64,000 nucleotides of DNA from Uranotaenia lowii. Its lineage: Eukaryota > Arthropoda > Insecta > Diptera > Culicidae. The notes beneath the pieces are model-generated. The model was not told the DNA's origin. It saw only the letters and a list, made by a program, of their open reading frames with translations, and searched no databases. The stretch is from positions 235,480,447 to 235,544,446 of the forward strand of contig NC_073693.1 in NCBI RefSeq assembly GCF_029784155.1. The letters are read 5' to 3'. Below, piece after piece: positions 36,476 through 47,859 of the stretch. Numbering within the stretch: position 1 is the stretch's first letter; every line of letters starts with the position of its first letter. Position numbers and translations under genes: made by a program.

Positions 36476-37480
36476 GGGGAGAATGGGGATACTTGATCTC
36501 CTTTTCATATTTTTATCATATCATTTGGGGAAATTTAGCAACTCGCCGTCTTTTGGATTTTCTAACTGCATGACATTTGGAGCATATAAACGTGAAATTA
36601 TCTGCTCCAAAAGTCAAAACGATACATGAATTGTAGATAAACTAGAAGCATTTTCGTAAGCCTATAAAATTGCGATATTTTTGAAGTTATAGGAGCCTTG
36701 ATCATTTACAAAGAAAGACTTGATCCTTAATTCAGGGTGTCCAGACCCTAGGCAAACATCTAGTAAAGACCAAAGATCTATTCATTGACTATTCGTTGAC
36801 TATTTTTTGCCATATTAGTTCTCATTAAAAAAGGTTTTAAGTATCAGACAAAGACAATTCTAAAAATTTGTCTCCTACCAAAAATCATTGCATACTTTAT
36901 GGCGCAATTTTCTAGTTTTTAGATAAATACAGTATTTTTAGTTCTTTTTAACAGATAATTACTGGATAAACAATAGTTATTGGTCAGATATAAGTAATTT
37001 CATGATATCTAATGATCACGATCCATTCAGAAGAAAAATATGTCTTTTTGGACTCTCGAGATCAATTATACTCATAACATACATTTTGGAAAACTTGTTC
37101 TTTAAAAAATTGAGAGATTTCTTATGTTTAGAAAGTATGGCATTATGAAGTTCATATTTTATTCTGATAATTGACATATTGGAATAAATATTTTACCTTT
37201 TATTTTTTCATGGGAAAAATTTTGAAGTTATAAAAAATGATTTTCAAATCACATTTTGAAAAAAAAAACTTTTTGCAAAATTCCTTAAAACGGGTTTTTT
37301 TTTAATTTTGTAGAATCTCAAATAAAGTAGCATTCATTACTAGTCGTAACGAGTTATTTTTAGCATATTTTTTTATCTACATTCGAAAACTACGGAAAAT
37401 CTTTCCGAAAATAGAAGATTTTTTCTGAAATATTGCTAAATTTTTATGGAAAAACTGTCTCGTGGACAGAATATTGAAAG
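36476..37480. repeat. Dispersed repeat D, second copy
   Basis: Homologous in two blocks to 6120-6356 and 6946-7300. The left end, TAGGGGAGAATGGGGATACTTG, resembles the terminus of the TA-flanked element at 61451 (TAGGGGAGAGTGGGGTATCG), suggesting both derive from related Tc1/mariner-type MITEs. No matching right end identified. Confidence 0.5.
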
Positions 37481-38079
37481 TTATTGATCAATACTAAACG
37501 AAAACTTTTAATTTACAAAGTTGAAAATTAAAGCTAGAAAATTAAGATTGTCAGTGGGACCCAATCAGATCTCAGAGTTGTTAAATGGAAAATAAAAATT
37601 TGAAATTCTAGGACATTTGAGAGTGACGTTAAGACGCCAAAATTGTTTGATAAATTGTTTACTCTTTTGCATACCTGATAGGAATGTGTCTTTAAAAACT
37701 TTTGAATGTATAAAAGGAAACAGATGCAATTTTCAGTGAAGCTGCCTAGTGATTTAATGTTTACCTGTGCTCCAAAGAAGAAACTATTCAACTTTGATTT
37801 TTGGGCACCAAGTGCGCCATCTATAATGTATACTATGATCCACCATTTTTCCAAATCAAGGCTGTTTTGGGTTAAGTTTTCTGTTTCCTGAAGTTTGACC
37901 TTGAAAATTTCTCAAAATTTTTAATTTGTTCTTAGTTTTGAAAAATTACACCGATTGTCCTTCTTCGGCACAAAAACAACATATTTGACTATTTATCACT
38001 ACACCACAGCTTTCGTTAAAAGCCCGATTCCAAATCCAACCAAAACAGAGTATAAATTTTGCTAGACCTATTTAAGTGC
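37481..38079. other. Unassigned sequence
   Basis: A 106-codon minus-strand frame (37534-37854) has no recognisable domain. No repeat termini. Confidence 0.35.
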
Positions 38080-38081
38080 TA

Positions 38082-39025
38082 AGGCTATAATCATTTAGTA
38101 TCTGGGCAGTTACAAACGATTGTATTTTAAAAACTATTCATTTGATCAAAAAACTTTCAATGGAGGAAATGAAGGTGTTAATATGACATTTAATATAAAA
38201 ATATATAAAAAATTATTTATCCATGATTTCAAGAAATAATCTTACTTTTTCAAAAAATCTCTTTTTTATCTTTGCACACTTGTGTCAGTCATGTATTGAT
38301 CTATTATTTTTACCACAGAAGTAAAACCTCTGCAAAATCATGATATTTTACTTAAACTCACCTGGAAAAAGTAATTTGAATCTGATTGGAACCTTTTCAT
38401 GAGTAGGCATCTCGAAAAATTTGATCTTTTAAATCCAGTTTTAACATAAATTTCTTCGTCCATCAGTTCAAATCTGTCACATTGCGTAAAAACCGGTTGC
38501 ATATATTGCAATCTAAGGAACTGTTCACTATTAGTTATTTACTAGGTGTCTTCTAGTCAGACAACACTTTTTGACTGACGGAAATGGATTTATTGCATTA
38601 TTTAAGGGGTCTGCATTCAGTTATCCTTAATAACCATAATTTTTTTACCATATTTAAGATCGAGGGTTCCATTCCGATGCTTGATTTGAACTTCGTGTGG
38701 ATTCTAGAGTGGCTCTTTATATTTCTTAACCATTCGGTCCAAAAAAGAATCAGAAAAAATTGATAGTTTATGAGTTTTCTAGTCGACAATGAAGAGTTTT
38801 GAAGGCGCAAAATGCGCAAAAGGCGCAAATTTGTGCACAATTATTTTTACCATGTCTTTTTTCATCGTAAATATCTCAAACACACATTTACTTAAAAATC
38901 TGGCAAAATAGGCAAGATAATCCTTTTTACAATCAACACAACACTGCTAAAGTTTTGCATATCCGAGCTCTAATAACGTAGCTATCACCGGAATAAAGTG
39001 CCCGGATACTAAATGATTATAGCCT
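38082..39025 (-). mobile_element. 944-bp TA-flanked MITE, family M945 copy C (inverted)
   Basis: Inverted relative to copies A and B. Ends AGGCTATAATCATTTAGTAT and its complement; TA at 38080-38081 and 39026-39027. Collinear with the other two copies throughout. The three independent TA-flanked insertions define the element borders to the base. Confidence 0.92.
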
Positions 39026-39027
39026 TA

Positions 39028-39489
39028 TGCAGGAAAAATGGTCGCATTTGGTGACAGTCTTCTTTTTATATTTAGCCATTTATCGTGTCAACCATTATGA
39101 AACACTGGCTGATTTGCAGCTTCCACAGATCATCAACCACCTTAAGTACTAGAAATGAAATTTTTAATTTTTTGCTTCTTGTTTATCTACGAAACATTCA
39201 AGCGAGACTTTCGAACGAAAAGTTTCTGATATGAAACCTGCCAGGTGCTCGATAAAGAAGTCGTTTTGTTGTCCATTGCGAAATTTTTCAAAATATCTCC
39301 CCGCTAGCGGTCTAAATATTTTGGGCACGATTTGACCATCGTATTTTGTTTATTTAACGGTTCTCAGCTTCTTTATCTTGGAGACGGGACTAAAGGGATG
39401 AATCATCCTAAAGGATGAAAATCCCGGAAAAAAAATTACTTTGGAGATATAAAATCAGGCCTGTTCATTAGTCAACTAGACTGTCAGCC
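39028..39489. other. Unassigned sequence
   Basis: No gene recognised. The phrase AAAGGATGAAAAT at about 39408-39420 also occurs near 29651, in line with an old dispersed repeat. Confidence 0.35.
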
Positions 39490-39553
39490 ATTCATGCACT
39501 CAAAAGTTATTCACAAATCAAAATGTTGCATTTTTTTCGAATACACTCCTTAT
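39490..39553. repeat. Shared repeat end (AAGGAGTGTATTCG family), inverse copy
   Basis: Reverse-complement match to 4298-4360, including CGAATACACTCCTTAT at the outer end. Confidence 0.5.
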
Positions 39554-39589
39554 TCGAAAAGTAGTATTCTGCTTAATTTCTAGCAGCAG

Positions 39590-40750
39590 GACGCCCCTGT
39601 TGACGTGTGCATTGTGCATCTTCCGCCATTCGTGGGAAGATCCCATAACGAGGGACACCGTCGCTTTGGCCTGTCCACCACGACCCTACCTGTTGTGTAC
39701 CCTTTCGGTTTAGTTCCGGTATTCCACATGGGGTACTATGGTGTCCACTATACTATGGCTAGATTGTATCCGATGCACATTCCGGTCCCACCTTGGCCCT
39801 GGCTCTGGTCAGGGCGGCGGCGGCGATTTTCCATCCAACATCCAACATCCAACAGAAAGATAGCTGGAGCACTTCGACACCCCACAATTGTAGTAACACT
39901 GTGCGGTCGAATATGGCCTCCGCTGCTGGAAGAAGACCGGAAGTGGATGGAAGCTTGCCGAAGTGGCTGCGGCAGGATGAATTGTTTCAAATTGTCGTCC
40001 TCCAGTGGAAGTTGGCGGTTCTGTATGCTGGCCAGGAATCGATTGGGGAAAGGGAAATCAGGCAAGTGAAGTACCCTGGTGGGACTTCCACAGAGAGCTG
40101 GGCTGGGACGGAAGTTGAATTCTTGTTCTTCCCAATGAAGTTGTTGTTGTTAGTTGGTGGTGCATTGGACGGACGTCCCGTTTTGTGCCGAAACACAGTC
40201 GCAAAGTCACTTTGGTGGAACATGTCCGAACAATGTCAATCCGCTGGGAATTTTCGGTTGCAGAATAACTTTAGATTGTACTGTTTTGCTCTGCTCAGGG
40301 CAGGTTGATGGAAAGTAAATACACAGCTATAACTTACATATCCTCTTCCTATTCTCTTTCTCCCTTAGCCATTTGATCAACCTTTCTCCCTCTATCATTT
40401 CCCACAATAAAGTACACCAAGTCAGACAGTCAACCAACATTTAGGGGGCGGGGAGGTTTGGCGGAATGAAGCGAGGCAGCTCAAAGCAATAACAGCGATA
40501 CAATAATAAATGGGGCAAATGGGACGACGACGAAGTGGTTTATCGATTTTATCCCGAGGGTGAAATCGGATCGGATCGGGTCAGGTGTAGCACACAGGAA
40601 TATCTCTGGGTGTCACTTTATGGGATCGGATCGGAGTTTCTCGTTTCGGTTTGGATCACGTGATTGTTCTTCGGTGGATGAAGCATGGCTTTACACCCTG
40701 TTGTTTTGTCTAGTTGTGTCTAGAATTGTGCCGAAATGTGATCTGTGAGA
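39590..40750. other. GC-richest island of the window, no gene assigned
   Basis: Long overlapping frames occur on both strands (154, 171, 105 and 78 codons). The 154-codon frame (39605-40069) is rich in W, R, P and H with no known domain, and the 171-codon frame overlaps it for 277 bases in another register, so neither stands out as real coding sequence. A purine-rich GGATCGGATCGG repeat lies at 40568-40637. Candidate exon, promoter or enhancer region of an unidentified gene. Confidence 0.3.
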
Positions 40751-40934
40751 TAGTCTTTATTGTTTCAATTTTTTTAGCATGTTTTCATCGACGAAATTGT
40801 GGTTTCCAAAATTGGACACAGCTTTGCGGACATGTGAAACATGGATTAATCAAGTTAAAGAAATGAATGTGATTCAATTTGGTTTTTGCAGAGGGGCGCA
40901 CAACACAACAGTTTTTTAAACATAAAAAAACACA

Positions 40935-41860
40935 TTTTACCTTATCAAACAAATGACCAAATTCGGCATAGAAGGGTATTTGGGTAGGAAAAATGTTTCC
41001 TTGATAATTTGAGACCCCTCCCTACTTCCAATGGGGAAATATAAAAAAAGAAGGGGGCTTCCATAAAAAATTGTGTTTATCCCAAGAAAAATTGAATACA
41101 AGGAACCAAATTTGGAATGCGATAGTATTAGTGTTTTGATAGAGGTGCGATAATTTTTTTTCGTGAATCTTTATTATCCTTTTTCTCTTCCAGCAAAAAG
41201 TTAGGAAAAGAGAGTGGGCTCCTTTACTTTTTAACTTCAACTCGAATACTATTCAGGTAAATGAATTTAGCATTGGAGAGTATTTGAGAACGAATAAAAT
41301 TTTTTATGATTATTTGAGACTCCTCTCTTCTTCAATTGGGATTAAAAGAAGAAAGAAGTTGTGAGGATACAACAAAATAGCTTTTTATTAATTTTTTTTT
41401 TAATATCATTATTAAAGAGATTTTCAGCTTTCAGCTGGTTCATCTCTTTAGTTTTTTTTTAATACTTGATGCCACTCCCTCCTTTAAGTTGAGAGATAGG
41501 AAAGAGGAAGGGGCTTTTTTACATTTTTTTTTAATTTGAGAACTAATCGAGCAAATGGAACTAAATTTGACTGTCCGCCAACTGCATCGTTGATATAAGT
41601 CGCAAATGACATAAAGATGTTAAAATGACTATAATCGAAACAAAAAAAGAAATAAATTTGGCCTGGCCGAGCAGAGCGAGAAATGGCTACATGATTATTC
41701 AAAACCCCTTCCACTGGGGTAATAGGAAGGGAGGAAGGAAACTCTCATATAATTTTTGCATAACACGAAAAATTATTAAAGTATTGGAACCAAATTTCAC
41801 ACAGGAAAGGATGAGGGCCCAAGAAACGTAATTTTTTATGATTCAAGACCCCTTATTTTC
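40935..41860. mobile_element. Degenerate Helitron interior
   Basis: Carries the same alternating phrases as the Helitron at 24629: CAAATTCGGCATAGAAGGGTA, GATAATTTGAGACCCCTCCC, CTTCCAATGGGGA and GAGCAAATGGAACTAAATTT. At least four worn units remain. Terminal sequences were not found. A SINE 3' fragment has inserted at 41572-41651. Confidence 0.6.
41572..41651 (+). mobile_element. SINE 3' fragment (copy 3)
   Basis: Matches the 3' 75 bases of the SINE at 531-731 (CCGCCAACTG through ATAATCGAAACAAAAAAAG) with several substitutions. It is 5'-truncated and lacks the tRNA head. It sits inside the degenerate Helitron, so it is younger than that element. Confidence 0.8.
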
Positions 41861-42915
41861 ATCTATGATTTGTTTGTATGTGTTATTCTTTATAGATGGA
41901 TTTTGTGTTTGTTTAAAACTTTAAAAGTATAACACTTAAATATAAATATATTGGCAAAAATATGATGCAGTCATTTGAAATTTTTAGAGATTTGGTTGTT
42001 ACTTGGGTTGAGTCACTTGAAGCGACTTATCTACCCTTTCTTTTCCCTTCACAGTCCGCAGGGTTCATCCAAATCACTATCAACATTTTACAAATTTTCA
42101 AAAATCGGCCAATAAAGCGTAAAAACGATCATTTTGAAAATATGAAAGGGGGCTGAGGTGCTGCACACTGCCCTTCTCCTTCAATTCAATCTCATTAAAC
42201 TTAATCTGAGGTACCTATTTTGAAAAATTTCATAATTAGAGAAGGGAATAAAATTTTTTTGAAACATTTTCTTTGAAAATTTATATCGATATCCTTTGAT
42301 ACATCTTCAATCTGCTTATCTATAATCACCCATACGAGAAAATGTTGAAAAAAAGATTATTAACGTATTTAGTATAGTTACCAGGGAGTAGAAGAAACTA
42401 TCAACTAATACAATCATCTATCTCTATAAATGTCATTTTATAAATAACAAAAATCATATGTAGTAAAATAGAAGAACATTTTAAGAAATTTTCCAATTAT
42501 CTGTTTTTCCTAAAAATCTTCATATCAACAAGAAGATAACACAACGAATTTTTAATTATTCTCATAAGTTCGTAAAACAAATAATTGAGATCAGTTTTTG
42601 ATAATTATTGCTATGAATTTCAAAGTGATTTTAAAGTTCTTATTTTTTATTATTGTTCTGTAATATTATTTTTGAATTGTAATTCGTAATAGTGATGTTT
42701 TAGTTTATGCTGAAATCCATTTCGCATTGTGAATTGTGGTCGAAGAATTTTATTTCTTTATCTTAACTTAAATGTGATATAAAAAAATGCTGGTTTACTC
42801 TTGAATTGCAAATGCTCTACCTAACTTTATTAAATTTGAAACGAATGGAATAAAATTTAAGCTCTTCGTTACCAAAAGTAACCAATTTACTATAACGAAT
42901 GTAAAAAATAAAGCG
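41861..42915. other. Unassigned AT-rich sequence
   Basis: No recognisable gene or termini. Confidence 0.4.
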
Positions 42916-43578
42916 AAAATTGTCAAAATTTTCAAAATTGTCAAAATTATCAAAATTGTCAAAATTGTCAAAATTGTCAAAATTGTCAAAATTGTCAAAA
43001 TTGTCAAAATTGTCAAAATTGTCAAAATTGTCAAAATTGTCAAAATTGTCAAAATTGTCAAAATTGTCAAAATTGTCAAAATTGTCAAAATTATCAAAAT
43101 TGTCAAAATTGTCAAAATTGTCAAAATTGTCGAAATTGTCCAAGTTGTCCAAATTATCAAAATTGTCTAAATTGTCAAAATTTTTAAAATTGTCAAAATT
43201 GGCCGAATTTACAAAATTGTCAAAATTGTCAAAATTGTCAAAATTGTCAAAATTGTCAAAATTGTCAAAATTGTCAAAATTGTCAAAATTGTCAAAATTG
43301 TCAAAATTGTCAAAATTGTCAAAATTGTCAAAATTGTCAAAATTGTCAATATTGTCAAAATTTTCATAATTTTCAAAATTGTCAAAATTGGCAAAATTGT
43401 CAAAATTGTCAAAATTGTCAAAATTGTAAAAATTGTCAAAACTGTCAAAATTGTCAAAATTGTCAAAATTGTCAAAATTGTTAAAATTGTCAAAATTGTC
43501 AAAATTGTCAAAATTGCCAAAATTGTCGAAATTGTCAAAATTTTCAAAATTGTCAAAATTGTCAAAATTGTCAAAATT
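42916..43578 (+). repeat. (ATTGTCAAA)n minisatellite, about 74 units
   Basis: A 9-bp unit tandemly repeated over about 663 bp with scattered point variants (TTTTCAAA, CTGTCAAA, TGTAAAA and others). Because the unit is a multiple of three and lacks stops in several registers, long frames appear on both strands (SKL, DNF and TIL tripeptide repeats). These are artefacts. The variant units are concentrated in the middle (43130-43215) and right part, while 42955-43090 is nearly homogeneous, suggesting recent local expansion. Confidence 0.98.
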
Positions 43579-46449
43579 CCATTATTTGAGAACAACTTTT
43601 AAGAAACAATTAAAAAATCGTTAAATGTATGATCAACTACTGATAGCACAAGATTGAAAAAATCACATTTTTTCGAAGTGCAAATAGTTTATGAGCTGAT
43701 TTTGACTGATTCGCTTTTGCGTAAGCCAAATATGCTTATAATTCCGTTATATTATCAGCTCTCGATTCTGAGATTAATGGCTAATATTTGAAAATATGTG
43801 AAAATTAATGTTGCAAAGATATTAAAAAAATGGGTTTTGTATCAATTTTTATTTTCATGAAAAAGTTACACAATTTTTATTTTAGATTTTTTCCAGTTCG
43901 AAAATCCAGGAATTGTTAAATAATATTTTTTTTTCATTTTAATCTTTAAAAAGCTTTTTTGTGACGTCAATAATAGTTTTATTCTTTTAAATAAAATTTT
44001 CTATGAAAAACTTAACATTTTATTCTAAAGCATTGTATCTCTGAAACTAGAATATCTAGGCAAAATCTGGTTCCTCCTTTAAATAAAGGATGGTAAAATG
44101 ATTTGAAATCGGGTTTCATGTAGTTTATCATCAATAATTGACTGATTTAAGTAAAATTAGGTAAATTTTTAAAACTTCCACGATCCCTAGCACCAAAAAT
44201 GAAGATGATGAACAAAATCCGGTAAAATATTTTAATTCATCAATCAGTATTAGAAACACATGCCTAAAATAAAACTGCTGTCATCTTGTGTTGTTAATAT
44301 TGATTTTTTTTTATGTTGAGTCGTAATAAATTGCATTTGTAATAATCAACTTTTTTGTCAAACCTAAAATTGGACTATAACTTTTTATTAAAGTTGTATG
44401 AATGATCTGGAAACAATATTGACGATATAATCGGTGTGAATTTTGAAACTCAGCCGAGTGTGGAACCAAAATATAAAACTTAATACGAATACATGAATTT
44501 CATGATTTAATTAATTTTTGAGTTTCATAACTTTTATTTCAATTTCAAAAACGGCAGCCATTATAATTTTGTTTCATGATTTTTGTATTCCAAAATAATC
44601 ATTTTTACCAGGAAAGTTGTTTTTTTTTGCGTGTGGATGGAAAATGGCCTAGTTTGCGCTCTCTCCCGTATTTCTACGATCCTGGAAGCATCTTTTATTA
44701 GTTTTTAAAACCATATTCGTAAGATCTGTGCTTATTTTCATAACTGGTGAAAAATGTGAACTAGGGCGTTTGTATTGTAGACATATTTACTTCTTCTGTG
44801 ATTTTTAAATTAAATACATCTTCATTTTAAATTGTCTTATCATTTTTATTGTATTAAGAAATAGAAAATGGGTTTGAGATGGTTTTTTGTGAAAATCGAG
44901 ACTTGCAAATTAAAGTGTATCCATTCATAATTGAGTTTATTTAAAGGTTACCAAGACAAAATATTTACCCATAATTTCTAAGTTTTTAATTTTTCTATTC
45001 AGATCATGTTGAAAAGGCCATGATATACTTAAATGGAAAATTTTTGCTTTTGCATCTCTGTGTTATACATGTTTGTTTAAATTCGTTATTAAATGATCAA
45101 AGAAAAATAGAATTGATTTGTTTTATCCATCTGAAAATGTCATCATAATTTAAATATACTATTTGAGCAGAATATTTCAGTAAGGTCTAAAACAAACCAC
45201 AATTCTGTATTTTTTTAAGAAAAAAAAAGATCCTTTGTAAGGTAGAAAAGATGAAATTTGTACCCCATCTTAAGGCGGCGTTTGGAAAAACGACAAAAAA
45301 TCGACAAATATGATCAATATTTTCAACCGAAAAAGTACTGAAATGAAATTGTTTGGCCCATGCAGTTATACAATATTTGATAAAAAAAATGTTTTCTGAA
45401 CGATAAAGTTTTTCGTCAAACTGAATTGGTTTTTAATCATGAAAATAAACTTCTGTGAATATTACAGTAAATTTTACAGAGGAATAACATTTAGTAATGG
45501 TTTCAATGTTAAAGGAAGAATAGAAAGTGAGACAGCCAGTAGAAGTCCTACGCTTTTGAAGTGACTATTGGAAAATTGATTAGTCTACCGACTAGGAAAA
45601 GTTCTAAATATTTATAGAAGTTAGAGCGTCTTCGTGCAACTTGAACGGTTATTTCCCGCTTGGTTGGGAAGGGGTTTCAACCTGATCACACACCCCCCTT
45701 TTTAAGATTGTTAAAACAAATTTATTTTTTTTTTTCAATTTATTTATTTGAAACCTGTTTAACCGTAGAAATGCAAAAAAACGTATTGCTTTACCGAGTT
45801 GATTAATGTAATCTTGTTGATTAATGTAATCTTAGCAAAATCATTTCACAAAATTATTGAAAACTCCAGCAAGCGAAACCTGCCATTTTTAAATATTTTT
45901 CAATTTATTGGACGGATCAACCTTCAAGAACCCGATTTTGTTTTTCTGAAATATGCACACAAGCTTTCACAAATTGCCAAATCAGAGGGGCAAACGAACT
46001 TGACTTTCTGTACTTTTGCGGTTGCAGTTTTTACACACTTGCGCACTGTTTTTTTTAAATTTTTAAAAAGTATTAGACAGACGCAAAGCATCATTTTTAT
46101 ATAATTCTTGTTAAAATTGTTCCCCATATAACTGAGATATTTCAAATTATAAGAAAAGTTAATATTGTACATTTTTTCAAATTGTTGTCGTTGCTTCCCA
46201 ACCTCGGCTTTCTCTTCTATTAGGAAGGTCTTCTAACAGATTTTTTTTCTCAAAAAATCAATCGAGAATGTTGGTAGCTCTCAGAACCAACTGCCAAACA
46301 GTTTTTAGATAAAAGAAATAAAAAATAAAATGCTAGAACAAGAGTTCTGAAGCTACTTAATTCATCATTTTTCGAAAATTAGATCTGTTTGCAGCTTTTA
46401 TATGTTTTTAAACTGCTTATCAAATTGTTTTTATTAGTAGGGATTGTTA
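43579..46449. other. Unassigned AT-rich sequence
   Basis: No gene found. A tandem 18-bp duplication (GTTGATTAATGTAATCTT) lies at about 45797-45833. Short near-palindromes centred on TTAA, of the type CCCC(A/G)TCTTAAGGCGG, occur at 45266-45282 and 46847-46865. The 101-codon frame at 45799-46104 has no recognisable domain. Confidence 0.4.
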
Positions 46450-46765
46450 GAGCAAGTTCACTAGTGTTGAAAAAAAGTAATAGAAATTTTGACACTTAAG
46501 CACATTTTGAAAATTGTACAATGTCAATTTTTTTTCAAGATTTGTTGCCGTCAATTTTGTCATAACACTATGTCTATTTTCGCATGCTGTAATCAAAAAA
46601 TAGTTGATTTTCCATCAGGCACGCCTGAAATAGAAACAGTGCAGTGGTGTAAAGAAATTTGACTGCAGCAAATCTTGATAAATGTTTTGCATTGTAAATT
46701 TTTCAAAATTTGCTGCAAGTGTCGAAATGTCTACCACTTTCTTCCAACACGAGTGAACTTCCTCT
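46450..46765. mobile_element. 316-bp TA-flanked foldback MITE
   Basis: The two halves are reverse complements: GAGCAAGTTCACTAGTGTTG at the left and GAGGAAGTTCACTCGTGTTG as the complement of the right. The similarity continues through GACACTT, ATTTTGAAAA and TACAATG to a centre near 46605. Flanking TA at 46448-46449 and 46766-46767. Arm divergence is about 20%, so this is an old copy. No coding sequence. Confidence 0.7.
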
Positions 46766-46767
46766 TA

Positions 46768-47230
46768 GATTAAAATATTTTATGTCATTTTGGGCAAAAA
46801 GTAAGTAAAAATAGAAGACTATGGTTTTTAGTCGATTTTAGTATACCCCGTCTTAAGGCGGGGTAGGGCATTAGACGGCTAATATGCGAAAAATTTCTTC
46901 TTCCACACAAATTTACATACAAAAGCAGAACAAGTTGAGCTGATTCAGGAAATAATCAAATCATCTCATATTTTAATCTGATGATTGGTGACTCAAAAAG
47001 CATCGAAAAAACATATCGCAGCAAAGCGTAAATTTTTGCAGCGGTCTTGTGAATACCATTACTTAAAAAACGAACACACCTTTATGTTACTCAGTGAAAC
47101 TTCATGTTTCTTTGAAGAGGTCTAAATTCTACTTAACTCTTGGCGTATATCATTCTGGGATATAACGGCTAGCATCTTACAAAAGCTAAAATCACCAACC
47201 CATAGAAAGTGTACTACATATGTCTATGTA
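46768..47230. other. Unassigned sequence
   Basis: Contains the TTAA-centred near-palindrome at 46847-46865; otherwise nothing recognised. Confidence 0.4.
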
Positions 47231-47306
47231 TGCCGTGACCGAGACTCAATCTCTCGACTTCTGGTTTAAAAGACTGAAACGCTATCCTCTAGGCCACAGT
47301 TGGCGA
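47231..47306 (-). mobile_element. tRNA-like segment, probable SINE head
   Basis: On the minus strand there is a box A-like TGGCCTAGAGGATAG, an anticodon-arm-like region around TTTTAAAC, and a T-arm CGAGA-GATTGAG-TCTCG with a perfect 5-bp stem and 7-base loop. The acceptor stem does not pair well and the T-loop lacks TTCGA, so it is unlikely to be a working tRNA gene. A decayed tRNA-derived SINE is the simplest reading. Confidence 0.45.
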
Positions 47307-47671
47307 CAAACTTAAAGTTTTGATTTGTATTATGGTTCTAACAAAAGTTATTCACAGAGCCATTGTATTATTTGAACTTCAGATGAGTAGTTTGTTCTAA
47401 TTTTCAACTGGTCTTTCCTTTTAGCATATTTGGTTTCTTATAAATGCCTATTTGTTAAAAATAAGTTCAGGTTATGTGTTTTTTAAATGCTTTTTTGAAT
47501 TTCTTTATTTGAAACGGCTTATACTTTAAGGCTTTAAGGAGCCAATCTAAAACTCTTAATTTTTAAAGGTTAAATCTGATGAAATACAAATGTCAAAAAA
47601 ATTTAAGTATTATAAAACCTACAATAAATAAATGAATATCTTCTTGTCATTTCTGTAAGTCTTTCAAAGCT

Positions 47672-47685
47672 AAGTCTTTAAAATC
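47672..47685. repeat. Target duplication of SINE copy 2 (left copy)
   Basis: AAGTCTTTAAAATC. The right copy is split between 47850-47859 and 49671-49678 by the later TTAA element. Confidence 0.85.
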
Positions 47686-47849
47686 TTTTTTTTTTTTTTT
47701 GTTTCGATTATAGTCGTTTTACCTTCTTTATGGCATTCGCGACTTTATCAACGTTGCAGTTGGCGGATCGTTATTGAAAAACTTATCCGGTACAACTGTG
47801 TTCGATGTTTACTCTTGGGCTCGAACTCGCGGACATCGGATCAGGAGAC
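47686..47849 (-). mobile_element. SINE copy 2, 5'-truncated
   Basis: Poly-T at 47686-47700 followed by GTTTCGATTATAGTCG and the rest of the SINE body in reverse, matching 531-731 closely. It ends within the tRNA-like head near GTCTCCTG, so box A is missing. A 14-bp target duplication AAGTCTTTAAAATC brackets it, its right copy being interrupted by a TTAA element. 5' truncation plus a target duplication is the expected outcome of target-primed reverse transcription. Confidence 0.9.
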
Positions 47850-47859
47850 AAGTCTTTAA

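Noticed and set aside
39605..40308. Overlapping 154- and 171-codon ORFs as a possible gene
   Set aside because: They overlap in different registers with further frames on the opposite strand, carry no recognisable domain, and lie in locally GC-rich DNA where long chance ORFs are expected.
42920..43369. 149-codon plus-strand ORF of SKL repeats (and DNF or TIL repeats on the other strand)
   Set aside because: Produced by a 9-bp minisatellite with no stops in several frames. Codon content is identical to the repeat and there is no start context or flanking gene structure.
42916..43578. CRISPR-like array
   Set aside because: The unit is 9 bp with no spacers, and the DNA is eukaryotic.
45266..46865. 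A TTAA element between the two CCCC(A/G)TCTTAAGGCGG near-palindromes
   Set aside because: Each motif is itself nearly palindromic, so orientation is ambiguous; no further terminal similarity extends inward from either side.
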